64,000 nucleotides of DNA from an uncultured Bacilli bacterium (GCA_934099115.1 CAKOPK010000001.1:62001-126000); one strand, 5' to 3'; positions 16,286 through 24,807 are shown, numbered from the stretch's first letter. Program-made: numbers and translations. The notes: generated by a model from the letters alone, not told the origin.

Positions 16286-17341
16286 TTAATATTTAAGTTT
16301 ATATTTTGGTTCTCTTAATTCACTTGTAGGTATAAATCCTGGGGTAGATGCGATAACATCTGGGATTCTATTTGCTATATCAGCACAAGTTAATTCTACT
16401 GTATTAGGTTTATTTATTGTCATTGTAGTATTTGGTTCACCAAAGATAGTCCATTCATTTTTATCAAAATCATCTTTACTATATACTTTACCGATACATT
16501 CTGCTTCAATTGTAATTCCCTCTTTAGTTTCTAAGGTTGCTACTGCACTCATTCCAGTTGCATTATTACTTGGAATATCCATTTTTAAAGTTTCACTATG
16601 AATGTCTTCATTACATGTTGTAGGTATACATTTGCTAGTTATTTTGGTTGGCGTTAAGTTTAATTTGTCTGCCAACCAACCAACAGTATTCCACATGTAT
16701 GAGGGATAAAATTCTCTATTATTTATTAATTCTTCTCTTTCTTCATCACTCATGTTATCTGCTTTAGCAATTGTTTCGTTAAATTCTGTAATCGATAAAC
16801 CGGCACCATGGGCTTTAGCAAGTGCAATACCATAATCTTCAACATTATAAGAAGAACTTCCTTTTATTTTTGTTATATTATGGGTAGAAGCTGCAATATT
16901 GCTTATTAAATTACCCCAAAATATGTCTTGGTAACCACAACCTGTAATTGTAACATTATGAGATTTTGCTAAAACATCTAATTCATGATATAACGTTGGA
17001 TTACTGTTTTTAGGATAAAAGCATTCTTCAGAAGTTGTAATTACATTAACATCATTTATTATACATGTTCTAATATTTTCTTCTATGTCATTTAAAAAAC
17101 TTAGAGTTGCTATAACTGCTATATCTGGTTTTATTTCTTTTAAAATAGTATCTAGTCTTGATAAATCGTTTACTTTAATATTTTTAGCTTTTGTTTCCAT
17201 TATGTCGCCTATATCTTTTCCAATTAGCTCTTCATTAATATCTACAGCGCCAACAATTAATCCTCCTAATTTTTCAATATATCGCATGATATATTTACTC
17301 ATTTTTCCACAGCCAATTTGTACTACTTTAATTTGTTTCAT
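16286..17341 (-). CDS. 2,4-diaminopentanoate dehydrogenase-like NAD(P)-dependent oxidoreductase
   Basis: 351 aa. The N-terminal Rossmann fold (KVVQIGCGKMSKYIMRYIEK, AVDINEELIG) and the overall pattern match the DapB-related family of 2,4-diaminopentanoate dehydrogenase from ornithine fermentation, including ITTSEECFYP and GCGYQDIFWG. No other ornithine-pathway gene is present, so the substrate is uncertain. It overlaps the AAA+ gene by 14 bases and is the last gene of a three-gene operon. The AAA+ and CheD-like partners suggest a regulated or post-translationally controlled enzyme rather than plain catabolism (inference). Confidence 0.65.
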   Translation of the reverse strand: MKQIKVVQIGCGKMSKYIMRYIEKLGGLIVGAVDINEELIGKDIGDIMETKAKNIKVNDLSRLDTILKEIKPDIAVIATLSFLNDIEENIRTCIINDVNVITTSEECFYPKNSNPTLYHELDVLAKSHNVTITGCGYQDIFWGNLISNIAASTHNITKIKGSSSYNVEDYGIALAKAHGAGLSITEFNETIAKADNMSDEEREELINNREFYPSYMWNTVGWLADKLNLTPTKITSKCIPTTCNEDIHSETLKMDIPSNNATGMSAVATLETKEGITIEAECIGKVYSKDDFDKNEWTIFGEPNTTMTINKPNTVELTCADIANRIPDVIASTPGFIPTSELREPKYKLKY

Positions 17342-18242
17342 TTAAATCTACTCCTTCTTCTTTTATTATATCCGCAAATTCTATTTTGAATCGTTCTATT
17401 TCTTTTTTCTTAGCGTCTTCATATATGTTTTTAGCATTACATATTGCTTTATAAAAATGCTTTAAAGTTACTGTTTTTTTATTATCATATAACGCATATG
17501 TAAAAGCATTTGATACAATTGCTAAACAGATATCTGGATAGCGACTTGCTATTTCATAAACTCTCTTATATTCGTCTGTCATCTCCACTATAAAACGCAT
17601 TATTTTTTCTTTAATGAAATCCGTATAAGTACAATTTACTCCCATTTGTTTTTCTAGTTTAGGTAGAGTTCCTAATAAAATTTCTACAGTTGTATCTTTA
17701 TCTGCTTCAGCAATTTCTATTTTAGTAAAACGTCTTAAGAAAGCTCTATCTCTTAAAATATATTGTTCATATTCTTCTGTAGTAGTTGCACCAATCATTT
17801 TAATAGTTCCACGGTCTAAACCTGCTTTTAACATGTTAGCAAAATCTAAGCCTCCAGTTTTATTTACTAAAAGATGAGTTTCATCGATAAATAATATTAT
17901 ATTATCTTTATCAGATATTTCTCTTACTAATAAATCAAATCGATTTTCAGTTTCCCCATTAATACTTGTATTTCCTATTAAACTGCTTATATTTATCTTA
18001 ATAATTTGATAATTTAATAAAGCATCTGGCACATAGCCTTTAATAATACGGTAGGCTAGTCCTTCTACAATAGCTGTTTTTCCTATTCCTGGTTTACCAA
18101 CTAGTAAAGCACTCTTTTCTGGCGTTAATAACGTTAATATCATTTGTTTAATTTCTTGTTCTCTACCTATAGCGGGATCTGTTATATAATTTTTGGCTGT
18201 TAAATCTTCACCATAACGACTAAGCATACTAATTTCTTCCAT
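17328..18242 (-). CDS. orphan single-domain ClpA/ClpC-type AAA+ ATPase
   Basis: 304 aa from the ATG at 18242 (GGAAAGGAAG ribosome binding site; an in-frame TTG at 18260 is less likely). It corresponds to the first AAA+ module of ClpA/ClpB/ClpC: LSRYGEDLTAKNYITDPAIGREQEI, Walker A VGKPGIGKTA, Walker B ILFIDETHLL, sensor IGATTTEEY and arginine finger FLRRFTKI. The Clp N-domain, second AAA+ module and ClpP-binding loop are all missing. Overlaps at both ends (14 bases each) with the CheD-like and oxidoreductase genes indicate tight coupling. Probably a remodelling ATPase dedicated to its neighbours. Confidence 0.75.
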   Translation of the reverse strand: MEEISMLSRYGEDLTAKNYITDPAIGREQEIKQMILTLLTPEKSALLVGKPGIGKTAIVEGLAYRIIKGYVPDALLNYQIIKINISSLIGNTSINGETENRFDLLVREISDKDNIILFIDETHLLVNKTGGLDFANMLKAGLDRGTIKMIGATTTEEYEQYILRDRAFLRRFTKIEIAEADKDTTVEILLGTLPKLEKQMGVNCTYTDFIKEKIMRFIVEMTDEYKRVYEIASRYPDICLAIVSNAFTYALYDNKKTVTLKHFYKAICNAKNIYEDAKKKEIERFKIEFADIIKEEGVDLNETN

Positions 18243-18735
18243 AATTTTCTTCCTTTCCAATTTCCATTAATTCATTAAAATTTGCATTTATAAAGTGTTC
18301 ATTTCTAGTATCATAAGCAAATTCTATACTTTCATATTCTTTATTTAAAAACTCTGGTAAACTAATGATATCTATTAAAAAATCATATAGAAAATACTCT
18401 TTGTTTTGATTTAAGTCTATTATAAATTGTTCTAATTCTTCTTTTCTAGTATAAGTACCTAAGATAATTTTTACTTTAATAAAATCATCATTGATAAGAT
18501 ATTTTAATATCTCTTTAACTGTTTTATCATAATCAGAACTTAAGTGGGCTAATAGGTGATGATTATAATTATCTTCAAAGATAACTGCAAAACAACTAGC
18601 GAGAGCAAAAGTTCCAATTACTGGTTTTGATGGGGTTGATACTACAAATTGATGCATAACTGCTACAGTAGTTTCTTCTGTTTTAGCTATTTCTTCTTTA
18701 TTTTTAGAATAATTTTTCTTTTCCATTTTTATCAT
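18229..18735 (-). CDS. CheD-like protein, predicted cysteine deamidase fold
   Basis: 168 aa with no overall match I know. Residues about 34-62 read KPVIGTFALASCFAVIFEDN then HHLLAHLSS. This follows the chemoreceptor deamidase CheD: Thr six residues before the Cys of the LGSCVAV motif, and a His about 16-17 residues after it (the catalytic triad T-C-H). Both the spacing and residue types are kept. No chemotaxis gene is in the window, so the substrate must be something else. Ribosome binding site AGGTGAC. First gene of the operon with the AAA+ and oxidoreductase genes. The CheD relation is motif-based inference. Confidence 0.55.
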   Translation of the reverse strand: MIKMEKKNYSKNKEEIAKTEETTVAVMHQFVVSTPSKPVIGTFALASCFAVIFEDNYNHHLLAHLSSDYDKTVKEILKYLINDDFIKVKIILGTYTRKEELEQFIIDLNQNKEYFLYDFLIDIISLPEFLNKEYESIEFAYDTRNEHFINANFNELMEIGKEENYGRN

Positions 18736-18749
18736 TTGTTTGTCACCTA

Positions 18750-18784
18750 GTTTCTAAGTTATTATATCATGTTAATTTAGAAAC
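18750..18784 (-). promoter_or_regulatory. inverted-repeat operator around the -10 of the CheD-like operon
   Basis: Arms GTTTCTAA (18750-18757) and TTAGAAAC (18777-18784) flank the TATAAT (18761-18766 region, - strand) of the operon promoter. An extra half-site ATTTCTAAG lies at about 18791-18799. The regulator is not known. Confidence 0.55.
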
Positions 18785-18898
18785 ATAAAGATTTCTAAGA
18801 AAATTTTTTCTTTTTTACTTTTATTTTATAAATAAAAATCTACTTTTCATTTATAATAAATTATGATAGAATTAAATTATATTAAGGATTGATAAAAT

Positions 18899-19192
18899 AT
18901 GAAAGTTAAAACTTTATTAAAAGTACTTTTTGTTGTTTGTATATTTTATTTTTATAATCAATTTATATATCATTTTGTTTTAAAAGTTGTTAATAAAGAG
19001 ACTAAAACTGTTATTAAAGAGATGATTGGAGATAATACTTTTAAAGGAGCTCTTTATAATAAAGAACACAATTATATAGAAGTATATAGTAAAGATGATA
19101 GAAACGATTATTATACTTTTTATTTTAGACTAGATAATGGTTATTATAAATTAATGGATGTAAAAAAAGAAGTACCTATATATATAAAATAA
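18899..19192 (+). CDS. small membrane-anchored protein of unknown function
   Basis: 97 aa, not recognised. A short basic start is followed by one hydrophobic segment (about 6-30, TLLKVLFVVCIFYFYNQF), then a hydrophilic domain rich in Lys, Asp and Tyr (about 33-97). This gives a signal-anchored protein with a small extracellular domain. The site AAGGATTGAT precedes the ATG. Convergent with the TetR gene, only 2 bases apart. No partner gene on the same strand. Confidence 0.55.
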   Translation: MKVKTLLKVLFVVCIFYFYNQFIYHFVLKVVNKETKTVIKEMIGDNTFKGALYNKEHNYIEVYSKDDRNDYYTFYFRLDNGYYKLMDVKKEVPIYIK

Positions 19193-19194
19193 CT

Positions 19195-19761
19195 TTAGTT
19201 TGTTATTTTTTTGTTTTTAGATAATTCTTTATATATTTTTACTATTCTTATTAAAATTTCTTTATTATCTATTGTTAGTTCATTAGATGCGATTAGAGTT
19301 GCTAACCCATTAGCATATAGCCAGACATGCATAAATAGTTCTTTTGCTTCATCAAAGCTTAGATTATGTTTATTTACTAAGTTGATAATTGTTGATTGGT
19401 TCCATTTTTCATTTAATACATCATTTACACTTTTCCAATTTAAATTGTTAGATAAGAACATAGAGCGGAAATAGTTTTTGTGCATACCAGCAAATTCTAC
19501 GTAAGCTACACATACAGTTATTAAAGCATTTTTGCTATCTACACGACGCATAATAAATTCATCATACTCTTTTTTTATAATATCGTTTACATCCTTTTTC
19601 AAGTCATTTAAACTAGTATATAAACGATATATCGGTTTAGTTGATATACCTGCTTTATTTGCAAGTGACCTTGCATTAATACTGTCTATTCCTTCTTCTT
19701 CTACCATTTTTACTGCAATATATAGTAATTGTTCTTTACTTATAATACTTTGTCTTGCCAT
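19195..19761 (-). CDS. TetR/AcrR-family transcriptional regulator
   Basis: 188 aa. N-terminal HTH (about 8-52): ISKEQLLYIAVKMVEEEGIDSINARSLANKAGISTKPIYRLY in two parts, typical TetR. The C-terminal ligand domain matches a TetR_C type with WLYANGLATLIASNEL. Ribosome binding site GGAGG before the ATG. No obvious target gene next to it apart from itself; the inverted repeat on its promoter suggests autoregulation. Confidence 0.9.
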   Translation of the reverse strand: MARQSIISKEQLLYIAVKMVEEEGIDSINARSLANKAGISTKPIYRLYTSLNDLKKDVNDIIKKEYDEFIMRRVDSKNALITVCVAYVEFAGMHKNYFRSMFLSNNLNWKSVNDVLNEKWNQSTIINLVNKHNLSFDEAKELFMHVWLYANGLATLIASNELTIDNKEILIRIVKIYKELSKNKKITN

Positions 19762-19784
19762 AAAATAGTCCCTCCTAATCTATT

Positions 19785-19829
19785 AGGTAACTTACGTTAT
19801 CATTATAACATATTACCTTATATTGTCAA
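19785..19829 (-). promoter_or_regulatory. TetR promoter with flanking inverted repeat
   Basis: TTGACA (19824-19829), 16-base spacer, TATAAT (19802-19807) on the - strand. AGGTAA (19785-19790) and TTACCT (19813-19818) form an inverted repeat flanking the -10, a fair operator candidate for the TetR protein itself. Confidence 0.6.
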
Positions 19830-19863
19830 ATAATTTGCTTTTTTTCGACAAAATATGTCAATA

Positions 19864-20316
19864 TTATCTATTCTTGGGATTATCAATTATAGTTAGTAAA
19901 TAATCTGCACTTGTATTATATTTTTTGCAGATGGTATATAGAAATGGAGTTGCTATTAAATTTCTTCCTTTTTCATAAAAAGCGATGGTAGAAAAAGTTG
20001 TGTTTAAAATACCGGATAATTTTACTTGAGTTAATTTATGTTCTTTTCTAAATTCTTTTAGTCTTTGTCCAGCTAATGTTTTATCGATTGTTTTTTGGCT
20101 ATTTTCGTATTGTTTAGTGTTTGTTAAAGATAGTATGTAATCTACTGAGACATTGTAAAATTGAGTTAGTTTTACTAAATGCTTGATTGGTATTATTTTT
20201 TCATTTACCTCATAATGATTATACGTTTGTCTTGCAATATTTAAAATGTTTGCGATTTGATATTGACTTAAACATTTTTCTAGTCTTAATTCTTTTAGTT
20301 TATCCCCAAATTGCAT
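19864..20316 (-). CDS. double-HTH XRE regulator of cassette A
   Basis: 150 aa with two tandem XRE helix-turn-helix domains: one at about 4-62 (LRLEKCLSQYQIANILNI...YNVSVDYIL) and one at about 85-142 (FRKEHKLTQVKLSGIL...TSADYLL). Three paralogues of the same length and layout occur at 29850, 31729 and 40960, each divergent from a lectin-like surface protein gene. All share the C-terminal TPFLYTICKKYN stretch. Ribosome binding site GGTGAT. Likely controls the conserved promoter in the gap between the two genes. Confidence 0.88.
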   Translation of the reverse strand: MQFGDKLKELRLEKCLSQYQIANILNIARQTYNHYEVNEKIIPIKHLVKLTQFYNVSVDYILSLTNTKQYENSQKTIDKTLAGQRLKEFRKEHKLTQVKLSGILNTTFSTIAFYEKGRNLIATPFLYTICKKYNTSADYLLTIIDNPKNR

Positions 20317-20388
20317 ATTATCACCGATTTAATTCTCTCATTAATTTTTCTGGCTTTAAATTATATGCTCACTATTGTGTTATTTTTC

Positions 20389-20441
20389 TTGACTTTTAAT
20401 ATTCTTGATAATATAATTTTAGTATAAGGTATGAGAATTCT
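20389..20441 (+). promoter_or_regulatory. conserved cassette promoter A
   Basis: TTGACT (20389-20394), 17-base spacer, TATAAT (20412-20417), then TTTTAGTATA and the palindrome AGAATTCT (20434-20441). The same block recurs almost unchanged at the other three cassettes. Confidence 0.85.
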
Positions 20442-20457
20442 AAGAAAGGTTAGAGAA

Positions 20458-21723
20458 ATGAAATTAGAGAGATTAATTTTTAATAAAAAAAAGATAATAG
20501 CTATAGGTTTAGTAATATTTATAGTTTTAATAGTTACTATTACCCTCTTAACAACTAGAGCCAAATATAGAGTAATAGAAAATATAAAATTAGCAGAAGG
20601 TACAATTAACTATAATCCTTACGATTTTAAAATAATGGCGATGTATCAAGAAACTGATAATGATTATGTAGAAATAAGTTCTATTCCTAGTTATGGATAT
20701 CATATTAATCAAGATAAGAGTTATTGTACTTTAGATAATATAAATAAAGATAATCATGCAGTATTAAAGACAATAGGTAGTAATCATACAATTTCTAATT
20801 TAAGTAAGAATGATAAATGCTATATTTATTTTGATAAAAATAAAATAAATAATATAAGCGATATTATAAATACTCATAATTTAGCAGTAAGAACAGATTT
20901 TAGTACAACTGTAACAGAAGATACAACAGGTACTTTATTTGTAGCACCAGATGATTATGGGAATAGTTATTATTATGCAGGAGCAGTAAAAGATAATTGG
21001 GTTAAATTTGGAGGATATTACTGGAGAATAATCCGTATAAATGGCGATGGAACAATAAGAATGATTTATAATGGACCAACAACAGACCAAACAGGAGAGA
21101 CAACACAAATTGGAAACGATGCTTTTAATACAAATTATAATGATAATATGTATGTAGGTTATATGTACACAAGTGGTGAAGTACATGGAAGAGGAACAGA
21201 TAGTACTTTAAAAGGCCTATTAGATAACTGGTATAATAATAATTTAAAGAACTATGAAAATTATATAGCAACAGGAGGAGGAGCCTCATTTTGCAATGAC
21301 AGACAACCATCAACGGATAGTTCAAGTATGAATGGAAGTGGAGGAACAGGAATAACAATGACGTATTATGCAGCAAGATATAGACTAATAATAAATAAAG
21401 CACCAACCTTTAAATGTGCGGACACAAGAGATAGATTTTCAATATCAATAGGATTAATAACCGCGGATGAAGCAGCATACGCTGGCGGAGTATCATATGA
21501 AAAAGGTAACTCAAGTTACTATTTAAATAATGGACAGTATCATAGAACTATGACTCCAGGTCAATTTGGAGGCCATGCTCAAGTATTTTGCATTTATAAC
21601 GATGGTATGATTGCTATGCCTTTTGTGGATGATCCAGATGGCTTTAGGCCTGTAATTAATCTAAAAGCAGACACCCAATTTACCAGTGGTAATGGTACTT
21701 CTTCTAATCCCTATACAGTATAA
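20458..21723 (+). CDS. membrane-anchored lectin-like surface protein, cassette A
   Basis: 421 aa from the ATG at 20458, chosen because AGAAAGGTTAGAG precedes it exactly as in cassette D (the ATG at 20431 is inside the operator). N-terminal signal anchor (about 12-32) ending in TTRAKYR, then a stalk domain with two cysteines (to about 135). The C-terminal domain (about 145-421) is shared by all four copies: TRTDFSTT, DNWVKFGGYYWRIIRINGDG, HGRGTDST, FCNDR, ITADEAAYAGG and FRPVINLKAD. The domain plan resembles the C-type-lectin/FGE-like folds of DUF6273 and DGR target proteins. A-rich coding strand unlike its neighbours. Function unknown, probably adhesion or ligand binding. Confidence 0.7.
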   Translation: MKLERLIFNKKKIIAIGLVIFIVLIVTITLLTTRAKYRVIENIKLAEGTINYNPYDFKIMAMYQETDNDYVEISSIPSYGYHINQDKSYCTLDNINKDNHAVLKTIGSNHTISNLSKNDKCYIYFDKNKINNISDIINTHNLAVRTDFSTTVTEDTTGTLFVAPDDYGNSYYYAGAVKDNWVKFGGYYWRIIRINGDGTIRMIYNGPTTDQTGETTQIGNDAFNTNYNDNMYVGYMYTSGEVHGRGTDSTLKGLLDNWYNNNLKNYENYIATGGGASFCNDRQPSTDSSSMNGSGGTGITMTYYAARYRLIINKAPTFKCADTRDRFSISIGLITADEAAYAGGVSYEKGNSSYYLNNGQYHRTMTPGQFGGHAQVFCIYNDGMIAMPFVDDPDGFRPVINLKADTQFTSGNGTSSNPYTV

Positions 21724-21730
21724 AGTAAAA

Positions 21731-21762
21731 ACAGAATCGCAAATATGATTCTGTAATTTTTT
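21731..21762 (+). terminator. terminator of cassette A
   Basis: Stem ACAGAATC (21731-21738) / GATTCTGT (21747-21754) followed by AATTTTTT. Confidence 0.85.
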
Positions 21763-21890
21763 AATTATATTTTTTTATAAGTTAGGATTATATATCCTTT
21801 TTTTATGGAATAATTTCATATTTTTTATTTAAAATGTTTTAAATAAATGATAAAATGAGTGTAGAAGTTAATAAAGGAGCGTTATTATTT

Positions 21891-23213
21891 ATGAAACATT
21901 TGGCTATATTAGCTACTAAAATTACTATTTTTATTGGTTCTCTTCTACATAAAGGAAGTTCTTTTCCAGGAAAGATTGCTTTTAAACTTGATAAAAATAT
22001 TTTAAATGATTTAAAGTACCCTTCTATTAGAATTGCCGTTACGGGTTCTTCTGGTAAAGGAAGTACATCTAGTTTGATTGCTAATACCTTAAAAGATAAA
22101 GGATATCGTGTTTGTTTTAATGATACTGGTGCTAACTTAGTTTGGGGAATAACTACTAATTTTATTAAGCATTCTACTTTAAGTGGAAAAATAAAAGCGG
22201 ATGTTTTAGTTATTGAAGTAGATGAAAGATATACTAAAAGAGTATTTAATAGTGTTAAACCTACTCATGTTGTTATAACCAATTTAACGAAAGACCAGCC
22301 TCCTAGACAACATACTGTTGATGTTGTTTATGAAGATATTTTAAAGAGTATTCCTAAAGAGACTTGTATTATTACTAATATGGATGACCCTTTCTTAAGA
22401 AAATTTGAGAGAGATACTAAAAATGAGATGATTTATTATAGTGTTCTTAAAAATAAATATAGTTATAAAGAACAATTATTTGAAAATTTAAATATTTATC
22501 ATTGTCCTTATTGTGATAGTCGTTTGAAATATGATTATTATAATTTTGAAACTTTAGGTAAGTATCATTGCCCTAACTGTGATTTTAAATGGATTAAGCC
22601 AAAAATTGTGGGTAGTGATTTAGATTTAGAAAATAAAACAATATCTATTCAAGATACAGAGGTTACTATTGGAGGAGATATGCTTTTTAATGCTTATAAT
22701 ATTTTAGCTAGTTATACAGCATTGGATTGTGTCCGGTTAAGTCATGAAGAAATTATTAAGGGAATTAAAAAGCATAGTAAGACTTTTAATTTAGAATTTA
22801 TACGTAATAATAAAGTTTATAAAGCTTTAGATTGTAAGGCAGAGAATGCCACTACTTATAATGCTTGTGTATTTAAAGTATGGCTTGATAAGAGGAAGAA
22901 AGATGTTGTTATAGGTTGGAAAGAAATATCTAGAAGATACGAACATTTTGATGTTTCTTGGTTATATGATGTAGAATTTGAATTGTTAAATAATGATACT
23001 CTAAATAAAATATATGCTTGTGGTATTGATGCTTTAAATATTAAAAGAAGACTTATTTTAGCTGGTATTCCAGAAGACAAGATTATTACTGGAGATAACT
23101 TAGAAGAAATTAAAGAAAGTGTTTTAAATAGTGATGCAGATGTTATTTATGGGGTTTTAAATTTTGATTATATGGAACCTTTTCATAAAACATTTATAGA
23201 AAGTGAGGAATAA
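21891..23213 (+). CDS. murT: MurT-like Mur ligase
   Basis: Homologue of the catalytic ligase of lipid II isoglutaminyl synthase, which amidates D-Glu of the peptidoglycan stem. About 440 aa from the ATG at 21891 (GGAG upstream; an ATG at 21855 has no ribosome binding site). P-loop VTGSSGKGSTSS, the inserted zinc ribbon CPYC...CPNC (about 203-230), and a C-terminal DUF1727 domain with HFDVSWLYDVEFE. The usual KNPAG-like stretch is altered (CKAENATTYN). It is coupled to a GatD whose glutaminase residues are missing, so the ammonia source and perhaps the substrate must differ from the classical pair. Confidence 0.85.
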   Translation: MKHLAILATKITIFIGSLLHKGSSFPGKIAFKLDKNILNDLKYPSIRIAVTGSSGKGSTSSLIANTLKDKGYRVCFNDTGANLVWGITTNFIKHSTLSGKIKADVLVIEVDERYTKRVFNSVKPTHVVITNLTKDQPPRQHTVDVVYEDILKSIPKETCIITNMDDPFLRKFERDTKNEMIYYSVLKNKYSYKEQLFENLNIYHCPYCDSRLKYDYYNFETLGKYHCPNCDFKWIKPKIVGSDLDLENKTISIQDTEVTIGGDMLFNAYNILASYTALDCVRLSHEEIIKGIKKHSKTFNLEFIRNNKVYKALDCKAENATTYNACVFKVWLDKRKKDVVIGWKEISRRYEHFDVSWLYDVEFELLNNDTLNKIYACGIDALNIKRRLILAGIPEDKIITGDNLEEIKESVLNSDADVIYGVLNFDYMEPFHKTFIESEE

Positions 23214-23214
23214 C

Positions 23215-23805
23215 ATGGTTCGTATAGCACATTTATATCCTGAAGAATTATGTTTATATGGGGAGAATGGAAATATTAAAGCACTTGTTTATGCTTTAAA
23301 AGAAAAAGGAATAGATAGTTCCATTATAAATGTTTCTAAAGGTGATAAATTAGAATTAGATACTTATGATTTTATATATATAGGTAGTGGTTTAGAAAAG
23401 AATTTAGGTAGAGTTAAAGAAAGATTAATTCCTTATAAAGAAGACTTCTTAAGATATATTAAGTTAGATAAACCTATTTTGATAACTGGGAATGCTTTAG
23501 CAATATTTGATTTTTTAGATAAATATGAAATAGAAGAATATAAAGAATATAAAGTTGCTGATGTAGTTGCAACTAGTTCTATATGTAGTGGAAATATTTA
23601 TGGGTTTCAAAATACAAAATATATGATTAAGAGTACTAATCATTTATTATTTCAAATGATAAATGGTTATGGAAATCAAAATTTAGGGATGGAAGGTTAT
23701 CATGAACATGAAATGGTTGTTACTTCTATAATTGGTCCTATTTTAGCTAGAAATATTAGCTTGACTAATTACTTTGTTAATGTTATTATAGAGGCCACGC
23801 GTTAG
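23215..23805 (+). CDS. gatD: GatD-like protein without glutaminase residues
   Basis: 196 aa from the ATG at 23215 (GAGG ribosome binding site, 1 base after the murT stop). Fold-level match to GatD: VRIAHLYPEELCLYGENGNIKAL, DFIYIGSGLEKNL, and GPILARNISLTNYFV at the end. At the nucleophile elbow, where GatD has ICGGYQFLG, it reads ITGNALAIF; the Cys is Thr. At the catalytic His, where GatD has TYLHGPILP, it reads TSIIGPILA; the His is Ile. Glutamine hydrolysis is therefore not expected, yet the MurT partner, order and frame are kept. It may act as a structural subunit. Confidence 0.8.
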   Translation: MVRIAHLYPEELCLYGENGNIKALVYALKEKGIDSSIINVSKGDKLELDTYDFIYIGSGLEKNLGRVKERLIPYKEDFLRYIKLDKPILITGNALAIFDFLDKYEIEEYKEYKVADVVATSSICSGNIYGFQNTKYMIKSTNHLLFQMINGYGNQNLGMEGYHEHEMVVTSIIGPILARNISLTNYFVNVIIEATR

Positions 23806-23821
23806 AAAGTAGGTTTTGGTT

Positions 23822-24676
23822 ATGATTAATAATTATCCTGTAAGATTTGCCTTAATGCCAGTTTATGAAAGCGATAGTTGGCAAAATGGTGGTAATGAAG
23901 TTGAAAGAGTTTATGAAATTAATGGGTATGTAGCTTCTAAATGTTATTTATTAAAAGAAGTTACTTCCTATGATAGAAATGGAGATTTTAGTTTAAGCTA
24001 TAAAGTTGCTTTTCCATATTGTAGAAAAGAAAATAATACATGGGCTAGCAATGAAGATGATAATCATATTTTACAAAATACTGTTGTAGTAACAGATATA
24101 TTTTATACATATGATGATGCTTTAAAGGCAGCGATGATTAAAAATAATGAGATTTTAACTAAGAAAATTTCTAAGTCTTTCTTTAATCAAAAAACGAGTT
24201 CTATTAGTGATACTAAAAATGCTTATTTAGAATACTTAAAATTCTTAAAAGAATTAGAAATTCAAATTAAAATTAATACTGATAGTATGAAATTTCATCA
24301 TCCTACCTATCCCGGATTTATTGTAAGGATTGATGGAAAAATTCAAAAAGTTGCTAACATTTCTGTTTATGAGTTTATGGAGTTATACCATGATAGAAGT
24401 TTTCAAATTTATAGTGTTCAAGGGTCTCGTTTAGACAAAGCTTTTAAAAACTGTACAAGTGAGCCTTTGTCTGGGGACTTAATTGCTTATAGTAATAGAG
24501 GTGAGCATAATATTTATTTAACTAACGGATATTATTTAGACCATAATTTTACAATTCAAAAGAAAACTAATGCTATTCAAATGGAAGATGCTGAAGTTCG
24601 TGTTTATACAAGTGAAACTTTAGAAGATTTTATGATATCTTATCAAAAACATTCTCCTATACAAATTAAAAAATAA
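23822..24676 (+). CDS. conserved-looking protein of unknown function
   Basis: About 284 aa from the ATG at 23822, 16 bases after gatD on the same strand, so probably in the murT-gatD operon. Soluble, with no signal peptide or membrane span. The N-terminal half is tyrosine-rich and beta-looking (YPVRFALMPVYES, YDRNGDFSLSYKVAFPY); the middle is helical (about 110-165); the C-terminal part again beta-looking (YPGFIVRIDGKIQKVANI). I do not recognise the family. It is followed by a strong terminator. Confidence 0.6.
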   Translation: MINNYPVRFALMPVYESDSWQNGGNEVERVYEINGYVASKCYLLKEVTSYDRNGDFSLSYKVAFPYCRKENNTWASNEDDNHILQNTVVVTDIFYTYDDALKAAMIKNNEILTKKISKSFFNQKTSSISDTKNAYLEYLKFLKELEIQIKINTDSMKFHHPTYPGFIVRIDGKIQKVANISVYEFMELYHDRSFQIYSVQGSRLDKAFKNCTSEPLSGDLIAYSNRGEHNIYLTNGYYLDHNFTIQKKTNAIQMEDAEVRVYTSETLEDFMISYQKHSPIQIKK

Positions 24677-24708
24677 CTAGCAAATTTTAATTACTTGCTA
24701 GTTTTTTT
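24675..24708 (+). terminator. terminator of the murT operon
   Basis: Stem AACTAGCAA (24675-24683) / TTGCTAGTT (24695-24703) followed by a run of T. Confidence 0.88.
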
Positions 24709-24807
24709 CTTATCTAAATCTTTGTTAATAAATCTTACTTTAACACCTTTTACTTTACCAAATTGTTTTTTTACTCCTTTTGGTAAATTCTTTTTGATTG
24801 TTTTCAT
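24691..24807 (-). CDS. small basic protein, 38 aa
   Basis: Short reading frame on the - strand with a very strong ribosome binding site, GGAGGTG, nine bases before its ATG at 24807. The product begins MKTIKKNLPKGVKKQFGK and is almost entirely Lys, Val, Phe and Asn, predicted pI very high. No family recognised. Its last codons overlap the murT terminator on the other strand. The ribosome binding site and clean frame argue that it is translated; a role as a nucleic-acid-binding or ribosome-associated peptide is only a guess. Confidence 0.55.
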   Translation of the reverse strand: MKTIKKNLPKGVKKQFGKVKGVKVRFINKDLDKKKTSK

